From Pyramidobacter sp. YE332 (GTDB lineage Bacteria > Synergistota > Synergistia > Synergistales > Dethiosulfovibrionaceae): 64,000 bases of DNA. Both the position numbers and the translations under genes were made by a program. Of the stretch, positions 18,470 through 28,842 are shown piece by piece (within the stretch, counting starts at the first letter, position 1; the number at the start of each line of letters is the position of its first letter). The notes beneath the pieces are model-generated. The model worked only from the letters and a program-made list of their open reading frames with translations. It was not told the DNA's origin and ran no database searches. The DNA is taken from contig NZ_CP133038.1 in NCBI RefSeq assembly GCF_033060595.1, positions 2,356,001-2,420,000 of the forward strand, written 5' to 3'.

Positions 18470-20923
18470 CTACCCCCTGTATACGTCGATCACGTCGCGG
18501 ATGCCGTTCAGCCGCGCGATGATGGAATACAGCTGTTCCAGATCCTGCACGGCGATATCCATTTTCATGCGAGAATTGCCGCTGCCCATCTGGCTGGCCA
18601 TCACCGACGTGATGTTGATGCCGCCGTTGCCGCAGACCTGGGCGATGTCGCCGAAAAGTCCGGGGCGGTCGAGCGCGTCGATGATGATGCGCGCGTCGTA
18701 CTTTTTCCGGTCGGTGTTGCCCCATGTGACGGGGATCAGGCGCTCGGGCGCGGCTTTTTCGAGGCGCGGGCAATTTTCGCGATGGACCATGATGCCGCGC
18801 ACCTTCGTGGAAAATCCCACGATGGCGTCGCCGGGCACAGGCTGACAGCAGTGAGCCAGCGTCACAACGATACCGGATGCGCCTTCGACGATCACGTCGG
18901 CCCCTTTTTGAGCGAAGCTGTGAGGCTTCTGCCCCACCGCTTCCGGGACCTGCGGTATCGCCTCGGAGACGGGCGTGTTCAGCGCCACGCAGACTCTCTG
19001 GGCGATGCCCGCCGGCCCAATCGCGCCGGAACCGATCGCCGCCAGTACGTCGTCGGCGTTATTGCAGCTTACGTCGTGAGCGATGCGGCTGATGCAGGGG
19101 ATGACTTCGTCCACGGGTTTGAAATTCTCGCCGAGGCGCGTCTTCAATTCCCGCTCCAGCAGTTCGCGGCCGCGCTGGATGTTCTCGTTTTTCTCCTGCG
19201 AATCGAGGCGCTTGAAGTAGCTGCGGATACGGCTTTTCGCCTTGCTGCTCTTGACGAAATTGGCCCAGTCGCGCGAAGGCTTTCCCTGCGGCGAAGTCAT
19301 GATCTTGACGATGTCGCCGTTGTGCAGTACGTAGTCGGCGGCGACGATGCGGTTGTTGACCATGGCGCCCACGTACTGTTCGCCGATGCGGCTGTGCACG
19401 GCATAAGCGAAGTCCACGGGACAGCTGCCGCGGGGCAGGCTCTTCACGTCGCCCTCGGGCGTGAAGACGAACACGTCCGACGTCAGCACATCGTCGCGCA
19501 GGCGTTCCATAAACTCCTGGCTGTTGGTCTCCGGCCCGTTCTCGAGGGTCTTGCGGATCCATTCGAGCTTCTGATCCAGCTCGTCGATGTGCCCCTGACC
19601 TTCCTTATAGCGCCAGTGAGCGGCCACGCCGTACTCGGCCAGCCAGTGCATCTCCCACGTGCGGATCTGCACTTCCAGCGGCTCGCCCTGCGGCCCCATG
19701 ACCGTGGTGTGGAGGGAACGGTACATGTTGTTCTTGGGGTTGGCGATGTAATCGTCAAACTGTCCGGGGATCGGTTTCCACAGCGTGTGGACGATGCCGA
19801 GGACGGTGTAGCAGGTCGTCACGTCGTTCACGATGACTCTCAGAGCCAGAAGATCGTAAAGTTGCTCCACCGACAGTTTCTTGCGGTTCATCTTCTCGAA
19901 GATGCTGTAGAAGTGTTTGGCCCGCCCCTTGATGTGAGCCTCGATGCTCATGCTCTTGAGCCGTTCGCCCAGGGTCTCCATGGCTTGGTTGACAATGGCT
20001 TCGCGCTCCGGCAGGCGTTTTTTGACGCGCCGCTTGATGTCGTAATACATGGTCGGATCATAATACTTGAAGGCAAGATCCTCGAGCGTGCGCTTGACCT
20101 GATAGATGCCGAGCCGGTGCGCCAGCGGCGCGTAGATCTCCAGCGTCTCCTTGGCGATGCGCTGCTGTTTGTCGCGGCGCAGAGCGCCGAGGCTGCGCAT
20201 GTTGTGCGTGCGGTCGGCCAGCTTGATGAGGACGACGCGGATGTCCTTGGCCATAACGAGGAACATCTTGCGCAGGTTTTCCGCCTGATAGTCCTCGAAA
20301 GTCTTGAACGGCAGCTTGCCCAGCTTGGTGACGCCGTCCACGAGCATCTCCACGGTCGGTCCAAAACGATTTTTCATCTCGTCGGCGGTCACGGGCGTGT
20401 CTTCAAGCACGTCGTGCAGCAGGCCGGCCTGCAATGTCGGCAGGTCCATGCGCATGTCGGCGAGGATGGACGTGACGTACACAGGGTGAATGACGTAGGG
20501 CTCGCCGGAGGCGCGCATCTGATCGCCGTGTGCCTGCGCGGCAAACACCAACGCCTCGCCGAGCTGCTTGAGATCGTCATGCGACAGGTAGCGCGACGCC
20601 TTGCCCCACAGTTCCTGCCAGGCGAAGCTGACGGTCACTGAACGCTGAGGCACCGGCAGGCGTCCCATGTAACTGTCGCGCAGCATATTCAGCTCTTTTT
20701 TGAGCGCCGCACCGGGATCTTCCCGCGCCGCAACGGCAGTGCCGATCCCTTTGCCAGCGGAAGCCAAGGGATTGACGCGGGAAACGGCGAACTTGAAAGT
20801 TTCCGTCTCGGGACGGCGCGGCGCTTCCGCGCCTCCCTGCGCGACGGGCGCGCCGAGTTCTTCCGTATTCTTTTTCCGGTTGCGTGCGGCCGCGGCGGCA
20901 ACCGTATCTTCCGTCAACGCCAT
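18470..20923 (-). CDS. RelA/SpoT family (p)ppGpp synthetase/hydrolase with N-terminal extension
   Basis: About 817 residues. Bifunctional stringent-response enzyme making and degrading (p)ppGpp. The HD hydrolase domain begins near residue 115 (GEPYVIHPVYV, LLHDVLEDTPVT). The synthetase domain has SLHTTVMGPQGEPLEVQIRT near 400. TGS (VFTPEGDVKSLPRGSCPVDF) and a C-terminal ACT domain (ARIIIDALDRPGLFGDIAQV) follow. About 100 residues of Ala/Arg/Glu-rich sequence precede the HD domain, beyond the usual ~740-residue length. ATG at 20923 is chosen over GTG at 20932 because AGGGAG lies at a good distance. Confidence 0.94.
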   Translation of the reverse strand: MALTEDTVAAAAARNRKKNTEELGAPVAQGGAEAPRRPETETFKFAVSRVNPLASAGKGIGTAVAAREDPGAALKKELNMLRDSYMGRLPVPQRSVTVSFAWQELWGKASRYLSHDDLKQLGEALVFAAQAHGDQMRASGEPYVIHPVYVTSILADMRMDLPTLQAGLLHDVLEDTPVTADEMKNRFGPTVEMLVDGVTKLGKLPFKTFEDYQAENLRKMFLVMAKDIRVVLIKLADRTHNMRSLGALRRDKQQRIAKETLEIYAPLAHRLGIYQVKRTLEDLAFKYYDPTMYYDIKRRVKKRLPEREAIVNQAMETLGERLKSMSIEAHIKGRAKHFYSIFEKMNRKKLSVEQLYDLLALRVIVNDVTTCYTVLGIVHTLWKPIPGQFDDYIANPKNNMYRSLHTTVMGPQGEPLEVQIRTWEMHWLAEYGVAAHWRYKEGQGHIDELDQKLEWIRKTLENGPETNSQEFMERLRDDVLTSDVFVFTPEGDVKSLPRGSCPVDFAYAVHSRIGEQYVGAMVNNRIVAADYVLHNGDIVKIMTSPQGKPSRDWANFVKSSKAKSRIRSYFKRLDSQEKNENIQRGRELLERELKTRLGENFKPVDEVIPCISRIAHDVSCNNADDVLAAIGSGAIGPAGIAQRVCVALNTPVSEAIPQVPEAVGQKPHSFAQKGADVIVEGASGIVVTLAHCCQPVPGDAIVGFSTKVRGIMVHRENCPRLEKAAPERLIPVTWGNTDRKKYDARIIIDALDRPGLFGDIAQVCGNGGINITSVMASQMGSGNSRMKMDIAVQDLEQLYSIIARLNGIRDVIDVYRG

Positions 20924-20996
20924 GCTCCTCACTCCCTCGCGCTTTTATTTTTCCCCGCGAAACGCCGGCGGGCGCTTCCGCTGCTTTCTCATGAGA

Positions 20997-22664
20997 TCAG
21001 GCCACGACAATGCCTTCAACGATGTACTGCAGGCTGACGCGCCCCTGCCAGAGATTCGGACGGGGACGGTAGAGCCAACCGCGGATATCTTCCGTGCGTT
21101 CGATCTGCTCGGCGCCGTTGAAGGCGATCAGCGCGTTGCCGCCAAAAAGCACGCGGGTATGCAGGCCGCGCTTGCCCAACGGCGCATATGTCGTGCGGGA
21201 ATCCAGCGGCACGAAAAAGGCCGGCAGAGGGTTGCCGTTGCCAAAGGGCCCGATGCGCTGCACCTCGTCCCATGCCGCGCCGGTGATCCGATCGGGTTCG
21301 AACTCGATCACCTCTTCGGGCGTTTTTTCAACTTTGATATTCTGAAGCAGACTGTTCAGCTCCCGCTCCAGGCGGGGCCACTTGAGCTGATCGACGGAGA
21401 ACCCCGCGGCGCTTTTGTGCCCGCCCCAGGCGTCGAGCAGATCGTCGAGGCTTTTCAGCAGTTCCACCGCGTTGGCGCCGCTGGGCACGCGCAGGGTGCC
21501 GCGGATGCCGCCGCCCGACGGCGCGGCCAGCGCGAAGGCCTTGTTGTGTTCGCTGCACAGACGGCTGGCGATCGCGCTCAAGATCCCCACCGGCCAGCTG
21601 CCGTTGAACAGGACCTGCGACCGCTCGCCCTGCTCCAGACCGGCGTTGATGCTCGAGCAGATCGCCGCGGAAATATCGCGGCGGCGGCGGTTGAGATCCA
21701 GCAGCTGATCGACGCTGCGCTGCAGTTCCAGCGGCGTTCCCAATCCGGAGAGCACGTTGACCGCGACGTCGGCCACCTGCACGCGCCCGGCGGCGTTGAG
21801 GCAGGGGATCACCTTCATGGACAGACGATTTTCGTCGATCATCGAGTCGGGTTCGTTCGGGCACAGGGAGCGGAGCAGTTCGCGCAGCCCGCGGCGCGGA
21901 GCGCGGCGCATCATCTTGATGCCTTCGCGCGTCAGCGAGCGGTTCAGCGGCCCCAGCGGCATGCAGTCGGACACCGTAGCCAGCGCGGCCAGCTGAAGCA
22001 TGCCGGCCAGGCGGCTTTCGGGCAAAATATGCGCCTGCCAGGCCCAACACCACAAAACGGCTGTCGCGCAAAGCCGTTTGGCTTCGGCGTCGCCGTCCAT
22101 CTGGGGATTGACCAATGATTCGAGCCGGACGATGTCGCCTTCCACGGCATGGTGGTCGAAGATCAACACGTTCATCCCGGCGGTGCGCGCCATCTCTACG
22201 GCTTCCACGTCCTTCGAACCGCAGTCCGTCACGATCAGCGTGTCGAAACCGTCGGCGATGATGCGGCGCATGTTCGCAGGATGCAGGCCGTAACCTTCGG
22301 AACGGCGGTCGGGGATGTAATAGACCGCCTCGGACGCGCCGCTCTGCTGCGCCAGTTCAAGCGCGATCACCGTGGACGAGACGCCGTCCACGTCGTAGTC
22401 TCCGTAAACGAAAACTCTTTTTCCGGGCACCGCCTTCAGCCACAGCTCCCGCGCCGCCGGGGCCGCGCGTCCGAGAAAAAGCTCGTCCAACTGCCGGCGA
22501 AGATCGGGGACGTTCAGCAGCTGCCGGAATTGTTCCTCGCCCGCCGCGCGGCTGTCCAGCACCGCGGCGGCCAGCTCGGAACATTCCAGCCGGCGGGCGA
22601 GATCGCGGGTCTTCTCGCCGGGCTGGTAAATATCCAAATCATTGAACGAACACACAGGGATCAA
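20997..22664 (-). CDS. recJ: Single-stranded-DNA-specific exonuclease RecJ
   Basis: 555 residues. 5'-3' ssDNA exonuclease of the DHH phosphoesterase family used in recombination and repair. Metal-binding motifs are FVYGDYDVDGVSS near 81, VTDCGSKD near 144 and FDHHAVEG near 168. DHHA1-like GGHKSAAGFSV lies near 423, and an OB-like C-terminus follows. The start is TTG with AAGGA about 10 nt upstream. It lies 60 bases after the LapA-like gene and upstream of rel. Confidence 0.93.
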   Translation of the reverse strand: MIPVCSFNDLDIYQPGEKTRDLARRLECSELAAAVLDSRAAGEEQFRQLLNVPDLRRQLDELFLGRAAPAARELWLKAVPGKRVFVYGDYDVDGVSSTVIALELAQQSGASEAVYYIPDRRSEGYGLHPANMRRIIADGFDTLIVTDCGSKDVEAVEMARTAGMNVLIFDHHAVEGDIVRLESLVNPQMDGDAEAKRLCATAVLWCWAWQAHILPESRLAGMLQLAALATVSDCMPLGPLNRSLTREGIKMMRRAPRRGLRELLRSLCPNEPDSMIDENRLSMKVIPCLNAAGRVQVADVAVNVLSGLGTPLELQRSVDQLLDLNRRRRDISAAICSSINAGLEQGERSQVLFNGSWPVGILSAIASRLCSEHNKAFALAAPSGGGIRGTLRVPSGANAVELLKSLDDLLDAWGGHKSAAGFSVDQLKWPRLERELNSLLQNIKVEKTPEEVIEFEPDRITGAAWDEVQRIGPFGNGNPLPAFFVPLDSRTTYAPLGKRGLHTRVLFGGNALIAFNGAEQIERTEDIRGWLYRPRPNLWQGRVSLQYIVEGIVVA

Positions 22665-22723
22665 CGCAAACAGTCCTTCCTCGACGAAGCCGCCGGCGAA
22701 CCCGGCGGCGACCGTTTTTTGAT

Positions 22724-23065
22724 TTACAGCGACGTGCCGTTTTCGATGAAAGTGATCTCTTCCTGAGACGCGCCGGCGGCCTTCATCGCCGCCAGCAGCG
22801 CGCCGCGCTCCTTCTCCAGCGCGGCGATGCGGCGGCGGGCGCGCTCGATCTCACGACGGCTGCGGAACCGGCCTTCCCATGAAGCGGCCAGCGAGATCAG
22901 CCACATCACGACGATGCCGAAGAAAAACAAAAAGACCTCCCAGAGTCCCTGAGGCAGCGCGAAGTCCCAGGGCAAAAAGCGCACCGCCAGAATATCCTGA
23001 TTCTGCACCGCATAAGTCGCCGCCCAGATGGCGACGAAGCCAAGCCCCAGCCCGTAACTTCTCAT
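22724..23065 (-). CDS. LapA (DUF1049)-like membrane protein
   Basis: 113 residues. Two hydrophobic segments (about 4-20 and 40-62) flank a short loop with VRFLPWDFALPQG, matching the LapA/DUF1049 pattern. They are followed by a cytoplasmic coiled coil (RSRREIERARRRIAALEKER). In E. coli the related LapA works in lipopolysaccharide assembly control; here the function is inferred only from architecture. Located just upstream of recJ, a frequent neighbour. Confidence 0.75.
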   Translation of the reverse strand: MRSYGLGLGFVAIWAATYAVQNQDILAVRFLPWDFALPQGLWEVFLFFFGIVVMWLISLAASWEGRFRSRREIERARRRIAALEKERGALLAAMKAAGASQEEITFIENGTSL

Positions 23066-23306
23066 CAGGCACTCCTCCTCCGCCGCGCCTTTTCATGCGC
23101 GTTGAAATTTTGCGCCGGACAAAAACGACGACCGACAATACCAGGAACATTTTACCAGATTTGCGCTCACAAAACCGCAGTAACATCAAGTTTTCTTCAC
23201 GGCGAACCAATTTTTCCCGCCCGTACGGGAATTCTCTTTCGCATCGCATTTTCTGCAGCAGCAAAAAGCGCCGAACGAAATCCGCCGTCCCCGAAATTTT
23301 CAAACG

Positions 23307-23338
23307 AAAAAACCCGTCCGGATCTTTCCGAACGGGTT
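23307..23338 (-). terminator. Intrinsic terminator of the yajC-secD-secF operon
   Basis: On the minus strand AACCCGTTCGG pairs with CCGGACGGGTT, then runs into TTTT, 13 bases after the secF stop. Stem of about 11 bp with one G-U pair. The rest of 23066-23306 has no gene; it is the upstream region of the LapA-like gene. Confidence 0.85.
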
Positions 23339-23350
23339 TCGTTGTCTATG

Positions 23351-24229
23351 TTATTTTTCGGGAGAGAGCTCATGCCACAGGCACAGGATCGACGTCGTCA
23401 CGCAGACGGAGCTGAAGCCGCCGACGACGATGCCCGCCATGATGGCCAGCGAAAAACCGGCCAGGACCGGACCGCCCCAGACGTAGAACGCCAGCACTGG
23501 GAAGAACGTGGTCAGCGACGTGTTGATCGTGCGGGCCAGCGTCTGGTTGATGGAATTGTCCAGCAGCTGCGGCATTCCCACCTTGGACAGGCTGTGCCAG
23601 TTTTCGCGCACGCGGTCCAAAATGACGATGGTGTTGTTCAGCGAATAGCCGATCGTCGTCAGAATGGCGGCGATGAACGTCATGCCCAGCTCCACGCGCA
23701 GCAGGCTGAACAGGCCCAGCGTCAGCAGCGTGTCGTGGATCAGCGCCAGCACGCTGACCAGCGCGAAGCGGAAGCGAAAGCGGAGCGTGATGTACAGCAA
23801 AATGCCCGCCAGCGCGATCGTCGAGGCCAAAATGGCTTGGTTGCGCAGTTCCGATCCGACCGTGGGGCCGACCATTTCGAAGTTGACCAACTTGACGCTG
23901 CCCGTATGGAGCGCGTCCACCGCCTTGATGATCTTGTCGCGCAGTTCAGCCGGCGTCAGCTCGCTGCTGCCCTGCAGACGGATCATCACGCCCTTGTCGC
24001 TGTACGACTGGATCACGGCGCTGCCGTAGCCGACTTTCGTCATGGCTTCGCGCACCTGGCCGACCTCGACCGCTTCGGGGAATTCGATCTGGAGCAGATT
24101 GCCGCCCGTGAAGTCGATGCCGAGGTTGAAGCCGCGGAACGCCACCAGCCCCAGACTGCCCAGCACGAAGAACGCCGCGATCGTCAGCCAGACCTTACGA
24201 TAACGCATAAAAGGGATATTCGATCTCAT
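23351..24229 (-). CDS. secF: Protein translocase subunit SecF
   Basis: 292 residues. RND-like subunit that uses the ion gradient to help SecYEG export. Family motifs are FNLGIDFTGGNLLQIEFPEA near residue 29 and GYSLNNTIVILDRVRENW near 195. It has six hydrophobic segments and the periplasmic P4-like loop between the first two. It lies 15 bases downstream of secD. Confidence 0.96.
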   Translation of the reverse strand: MRSNIPFMRYRKVWLTIAAFFVLGSLGLVAFRGFNLGIDFTGGNLLQIEFPEAVEVGQVREAMTKVGYGSAVIQSYSDKGVMIRLQGSSELTPAELRDKIIKAVDALHTGSVKLVNFEMVGPTVGSELRNQAILASTIALAGILLYITLRFRFRFALVSVLALIHDTLLTLGLFSLLRVELGMTFIAAILTTIGYSLNNTIVILDRVRENWHSLSKVGMPQLLDNSINQTLARTINTSLTTFFPVLAFYVWGGPVLAGFSLAIMAGIVVGGFSSVCVTTSILCLWHELSPEK

Positions 24230-24244
24230 TTTTCGCTCCGCTCC

Positions 24245-25648
24245 TTACTTGCGCGCCTGAAAGGTCTTGCTTCCGTAGTTCACCATGAGCTGCAGCATCA
24301 CGCGGTTGACCACCAGCGCGCTGAAAAGGCTGGCGATGATGCCGAGCGTCAGCGTCATGGCGAAGCCGCGCAGAGGGCCGCTGCCGTAGTAATACAGAAC
24401 GGCGGCGGCGATGACCGTGGTGATGTTGGAGTCGAGGATGGTCGTCAGCGCGTTGCTGAACCCCGAAGTCAGCGCCGCGTTGGGCGTTTTGCCGGCGCGC
24501 ATTTCTTCCTTGATGCGCTCGAAGATCAGGATGTTGCTGTCTACGGCCATGCCGATGGTGAGGATGATGCCGGCGATGCCGGGCAACGTCAGCGTGGCCT
24601 TGAACGCCATCAGCAGGGCGAAGAGCACCAGCAGCGTCGTGCACAGCGACAGATCGGCCGTGACGCCCCACAGACGGTAGTAAACGAGCATGAAAAGGAA
24701 CACGGCCGCCAGGCCGATCATGCCCGCATAAGCGCCGGCTTTGATCGAATCGGAACCCAGCGACGGGCCCACGGAACGGTTTTCGAGAATCGACACGTTC
24801 ACGGGCAGAGCGCCGGCGCGGAGCATGACCGCCAACCCCTTGGCCTCTTCCACGGAGAAATGCCCCGTGATCTGCGCTTTGCCGCCGGAAATACGCTCGT
24901 TGACGCGGGGGGCCGAGATGACCGAGCCGTCGAGCACCATGGCCAATTGACGGCCGACGGTCGCCTCCGTCGCCTTTTCAAAAAGCTCCGAGCCAGTGCT
25001 GTTGAACTCGAGGGAAACGTCGGGACGTCCCAGCTGGTCGAAGCCGGACGTGGCGTTGCTCAGCTCGTTGCCCGTCAGCATCGGCCTGCCGAGCAGATAA
25101 ATGGAACCGCTGTCGTCGCTGGCGACGATCTGTCCTTCTTCGCCCTTGAAGTCCTTGGCCTGCTCCATGGCCTTGGCCTGGCTCGCTTCGAGCTGAACCT
25201 TGTAATCGTTCCAGCGTTTGACGGCGGCGTTGAACTCTTCGTCGCTGTCGTAGTTCTTGCGCTCCGCCTGCGGCGGCAGGGGCGCGGCGCTGTAAAGCGT
25301 CTGCACCACTTCGCGGAATTCCAGCAAAGCGGTGCTGCCGATCAGTTTCAGAGCCGCCTGAGGGTCTTCCACGCCGGGAAGATCGACGATCATGCGGTCG
25401 GCGCCCTGCTTCTGCAGCGTCGGCTCAGTCAGGCCGTACTGATTCACTCGCTTCTCGAGCACCGTGCGCAGACGGTCAAGACTGTCGGGCGTCAACGGCA
25501 CGTCCTTGGTGCCGCTGGCCTGAAGCACGATATGAGCGCCGCCGCGAAGGTCCAGGCCCAAATTCACTTTGCCGCGCAGAACCACCACAGCCGAAATTGC
25601 GATGACGGCCGCCATGAAAATCAGCCGCCAACGATCCTTTCTCAACAT
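24245..25648 (-). CDS. secD: Protein translocase subunit SecD
   Basis: 467 residues. Partner of SecF. An N-terminal membrane segment is followed by GKVNLGLDLRGGAHIVLQAS near 27. The periplasmic P1 region includes LPGVEDPQAALKLIGSTALL. The C-terminal half has GMAVDSNILIFERIKEEM near 385 and five further membrane segments. It precedes secF and follows yajC after an 86-base spacer that carries a terminator-like hairpin. Confidence 0.96.
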   Translation of the reverse strand: MLRKDRWRLIFMAAVIAISAVVVLRGKVNLGLDLRGGAHIVLQASGTKDVPLTPDSLDRLRTVLEKRVNQYGLTEPTLQKQGADRMIVDLPGVEDPQAALKLIGSTALLEFREVVQTLYSAAPLPPQAERKNYDSDEEFNAAVKRWNDYKVQLEASQAKAMEQAKDFKGEEGQIVASDDSGSIYLLGRPMLTGNELSNATSGFDQLGRPDVSLEFNSTGSELFEKATEATVGRQLAMVLDGSVISAPRVNERISGGKAQITGHFSVEEAKGLAVMLRAGALPVNVSILENRSVGPSLGSDSIKAGAYAGMIGLAAVFLFMLVYYRLWGVTADLSLCTTLLVLFALLMAFKATLTLPGIAGIILTIGMAVDSNILIFERIKEEMRAGKTPNAALTSGFSNALTTILDSNITTVIAAAVLYYYGSGPLRGFAMTLTLGIIASLFSALVVNRVMLQLMVNYGSKTFQARK

Positions 25649-25686
25649 TTTTATACCTCCCAGAAGAAGTCATTCCTGCAATAAGC

Positions 25687-25721
25687 AAAAAAAGAGGCGG
25701 ACGAGGTAATCCATCCGCCCC
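25687..25721 (-). terminator. Terminator-like hairpin between yajC and secD
   Basis: On the minus strand GGCGGA pairs with TCCGCC around an 12-nt loop, followed by TCTTTTTTT. It lies 14 bases after the yajC stop and ahead of secD, in the same direction. It may be a partial terminator lowering secDF expression relative to yajC. Confidence 0.7.
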
Positions 25722-25734
25722 AAGCAAAAATGCC

Positions 25735-26184
25735 TTATTGTTTGTCCTCGGCCGCGGGCGCTTCTTCGGGCGTGGCAGGTACGTCGGCTTTTGCGGCTTC
25801 TTCGGCCTTGGGAGCCGCCTTGGGCGCTTCGGGGTTGATCTTCGTGGAGATGGAGCTCTTCAGCACACGCGCCACAAGGCCTTCGGCGATCTCGATGATG
25901 ACGCTGTCATCCTTCACTTCGCGGACGATGCCGAAGAAGCCCCCGGCGGTAATGACGCGGTCGCCGCGCTGCAAGCTGTTGACGAGGCTGTCGTGGGTCT
26001 TCTGACGTTTCTTCTGAGGACGAAGGATGAAGAAATAGAAGATCACCACGAAAATGATCAGCGGGAAAAACGCCTGCAACGCGCTGCCGCCCTGAGCAGC
26101 TGGAGCCGCCGCAGGAGCGTCGGCCGCAAAGGCCGCACCGGCCAAGAGAAGGGCGAAAAGCGAAGCGAACAGAGTCTTTTTCAT
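25735..26184 (-). CDS. yajC: Preprotein translocase subunit YajC
   Basis: 149 residues. Small SecDF-associated membrane protein. An N-terminal hydrophobic signal-like segment (about 5-20) precedes the conserved core FFPLIIFVVIFYFFILRPQK near 40 and GDRVITAGGFFGIVREVKDD near 75. A C-terminal Ala/Glu/Lys/Pro-rich tail of about 35 residues makes it longer than the usual ~90-110. The N-terminal extra hydrophobic stretch, MKKTLFASLFALLLAGAAFA, reads as a cleavable signal peptide, which is unusual for YajC though seen in some phyla. Confidence 0.93.
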   Translation of the reverse strand: MKKTLFASLFALLLAGAAFAADAPAAAPAAQGGSALQAFFPLIIFVVIFYFFILRPQKKRQKTHDSLVNSLQRGDRVITAGGFFGIVREVKDDSVIIEIAEGLVARVLKSSISTKINPEAPKAAPKAEEAAKADVPATPEEAPAAEDKQ

Positions 26185-26281
26185 GTACTGAAACCTCCTA
26201 AAAGTTTTTTCTCTTCAACTAAAAACACGAGCCACATTTTAACATGCGAAGACACGTTTTTACAAATGGCGAGGCCGGAGC

Positions 26282-26953
26282 TCAAAAGCTCTGCTTTTTC
26301 TTCTGTTCAGAGGCTTTCAGCTTGAAAAGCAGCTTCTCCAGCTCGATGAAAATATCCACGTCTTTGACCTGAACGCCGGGAGGCGCCTGCAAGACCACGG
26401 CCGAAAAGTTGAGCACGCCCTCGATCTTCCCAGTGCCGACCGCTATGTCGAGCACTGCCTGAGCCGCCTGCGGCGGGACGGTCAGGATCAGCACGGTGAT
26501 GTTCTTTTCCGCGATCACCCGCGGCAGGTCGTCGATATGATAGCAGAGTTTCCCGGCGTAGCTGCGCCCGACTTTGTCGGGGTTGGAGTCGAAAACGGCC
26601 GTCACCTCGTAGTTCTCGCTGAGGAACGAGCGGTGATTCAGCAGGGCTTCGCCCAGACGACCGATGCCTACCAGACCGATGCGCCACATTTCGAACGGCG
26701 CCAGGATGCCGGCCAGATCTTCCAGAAGACGGCCGACGTCGTAACCGACGCCTCGTTTGCCGAACTCGCCCAGATAGGACAGATCCTTGCGGACCTGGCT
26801 GGACTTCAGGCGCAGCATTTCGCCGATCTCCTTGGAAGAGACCACCGGCACGCCGTCGTCCACAAGGCGCATCAGCAGGCGCCGGTACGCGACAAGACGA
26901 CCGACGGTCGGATCGGTGATCCGTTCTTTTTTCGACGGGATCAGGAATCCCAT
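26282..26953 (-). CDS. rex: Redox-sensing transcriptional repressor Rex
   Basis: 223 residues. NADH/NAD+-sensing repressor of fermentation and electron-transfer genes. An N-terminal winged helix has SKEIGEMLRLKSSQVRKDLS near residue 41 and GEFGKRGVGYDV. The Rossmann domain has GLVGIGRLGEALL near 93. The chosen ATG (MGFLIPSKKER) lies 17 bases after the eno stop; a GTG three codons upstream is an alternative start. A redox regulator beside a glycolytic gene fits a fermentative anaerobe. Confidence 0.93.
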   Translation of the reverse strand: MGFLIPSKKERITDPTVGRLVAYRRLLMRLVDDGVPVVSSKEIGEMLRLKSSQVRKDLSYLGEFGKRGVGYDVGRLLEDLAGILAPFEMWRIGLVGIGRLGEALLNHRSFLSENYEVTAVFDSNPDKVGRSYAGKLCYHIDDLPRVIAEKNITVLILTVPPQAAQAVLDIAVGTGKIEGVLNFSAVVLQAPPGVQVKDVDIFIELEKLLFKLKASEQKKKQSF

Positions 26954-26969
26954 TTCGTTCACGCCCGTT

Positions 26970-28256
<1,287 letters not shown>

Positions 28257-28296
28257 TCAAACTCCTCTCAGAATTTTTTCGTGTACCGAAAACAAA

Positions 28297-28326
28297 AACA
28301 TCGCCGCAAAGAGGCGGGATTGTCAA
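28297..28326 (-). promoter_or_regulatory. Putative sigma70 promoter of eno
   Basis: On the minus strand TTGACA (28326-28321), 18 nt, then GATGTT (28302-28297), about 45 nt before the eno ATG. The -35 is perfect and the -10 is poor. The rest of 28327-28457 holds no gene that I can see. Confidence 0.4.
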
Positions 28327-28457
28327 CTGTCAGGAAGAAAGGACAAACAGGAAAAAAACAGCGTCTGACACGGAAACGCCCGGCGGTTTACTTTCGGATA
28401 CAATGCTCCGCGCAAAACAAAAAAGAGCGGCCGACCGTTCACGCGAGCCGCGGCATC

Positions 28458-28763
28458 TTAATGCCCGCCTGCGCTTCCTTCCCAAGGATTCTCGTCGGGT
28501 TCGACTCTCCGCTCGCCGCGCATCTCGCAGGCGACCGTACCGCGGCGGCGAAGCGCCGCTTCATCGTCCACAAGGACGGCGGCCATAATGACGCGCCGGG
28601 GGAAAGCCACCTCGATCAGGTCCCCCGCTTTGACGTCGCTGGCCGGTTTGACCTTCCGGCCGTTGACGCGCACCGCGCCGACCTCAATCATTTCCTGCGC
28701 CGCGGTGCGGCGCTTCACCAGCTGCGAAAACTTCAGGAACTTGTCCAGTCGAATCACGCGCAT
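28458..28763 (-). CDS. RNA-binding S4-domain protein (RqcP/HslR-like)
   Basis: 101 residues. The N-terminal S4 domain has MRVIRLDKFLKFSQLVKRRT and AQEMIEVGAVRVNGRKVKPA near 21-41, then VKAGDLIEVAFP. This is the pattern of RqcP/YlmH/HslR proteins, which bind the 50S-tRNA complex in ribosome-associated quality control or heat-shock recycling. The C-terminal ~40 residues are charged and not conserved. RqcP is the likelier function, by family. It sits between dnaG and eno. Confidence 0.8.
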   Translation of the reverse strand: MRVIRLDKFLKFSQLVKRRTAAQEMIEVGAVRVNGRKVKPASDVKAGDLIEVAFPRRVIMAAVLVDDEAALRRRGTVACEMRGERRVEPDENPWEGSAGGH

Positions 28764-28842
28764 CGCCTCATTTCCGAAGATTACAACGATGTTTTATTAT
28801 AGCAGTTTTTTCACAAAGTGTTCATCTTTCATGAGGAAGCTA

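Noticed and set aside
18362-20641. Long plus-strand open frame opposite the rel gene
   Set aside because: Antisense shadow of a clear RelA/SpoT gene, with the same biased composition.
28480-28520. tRNA T-loop-like GGGTTCGACTC
   Set aside because: Lies inside the S4-protein gene and no acceptor or anticodon stems can be formed around it.
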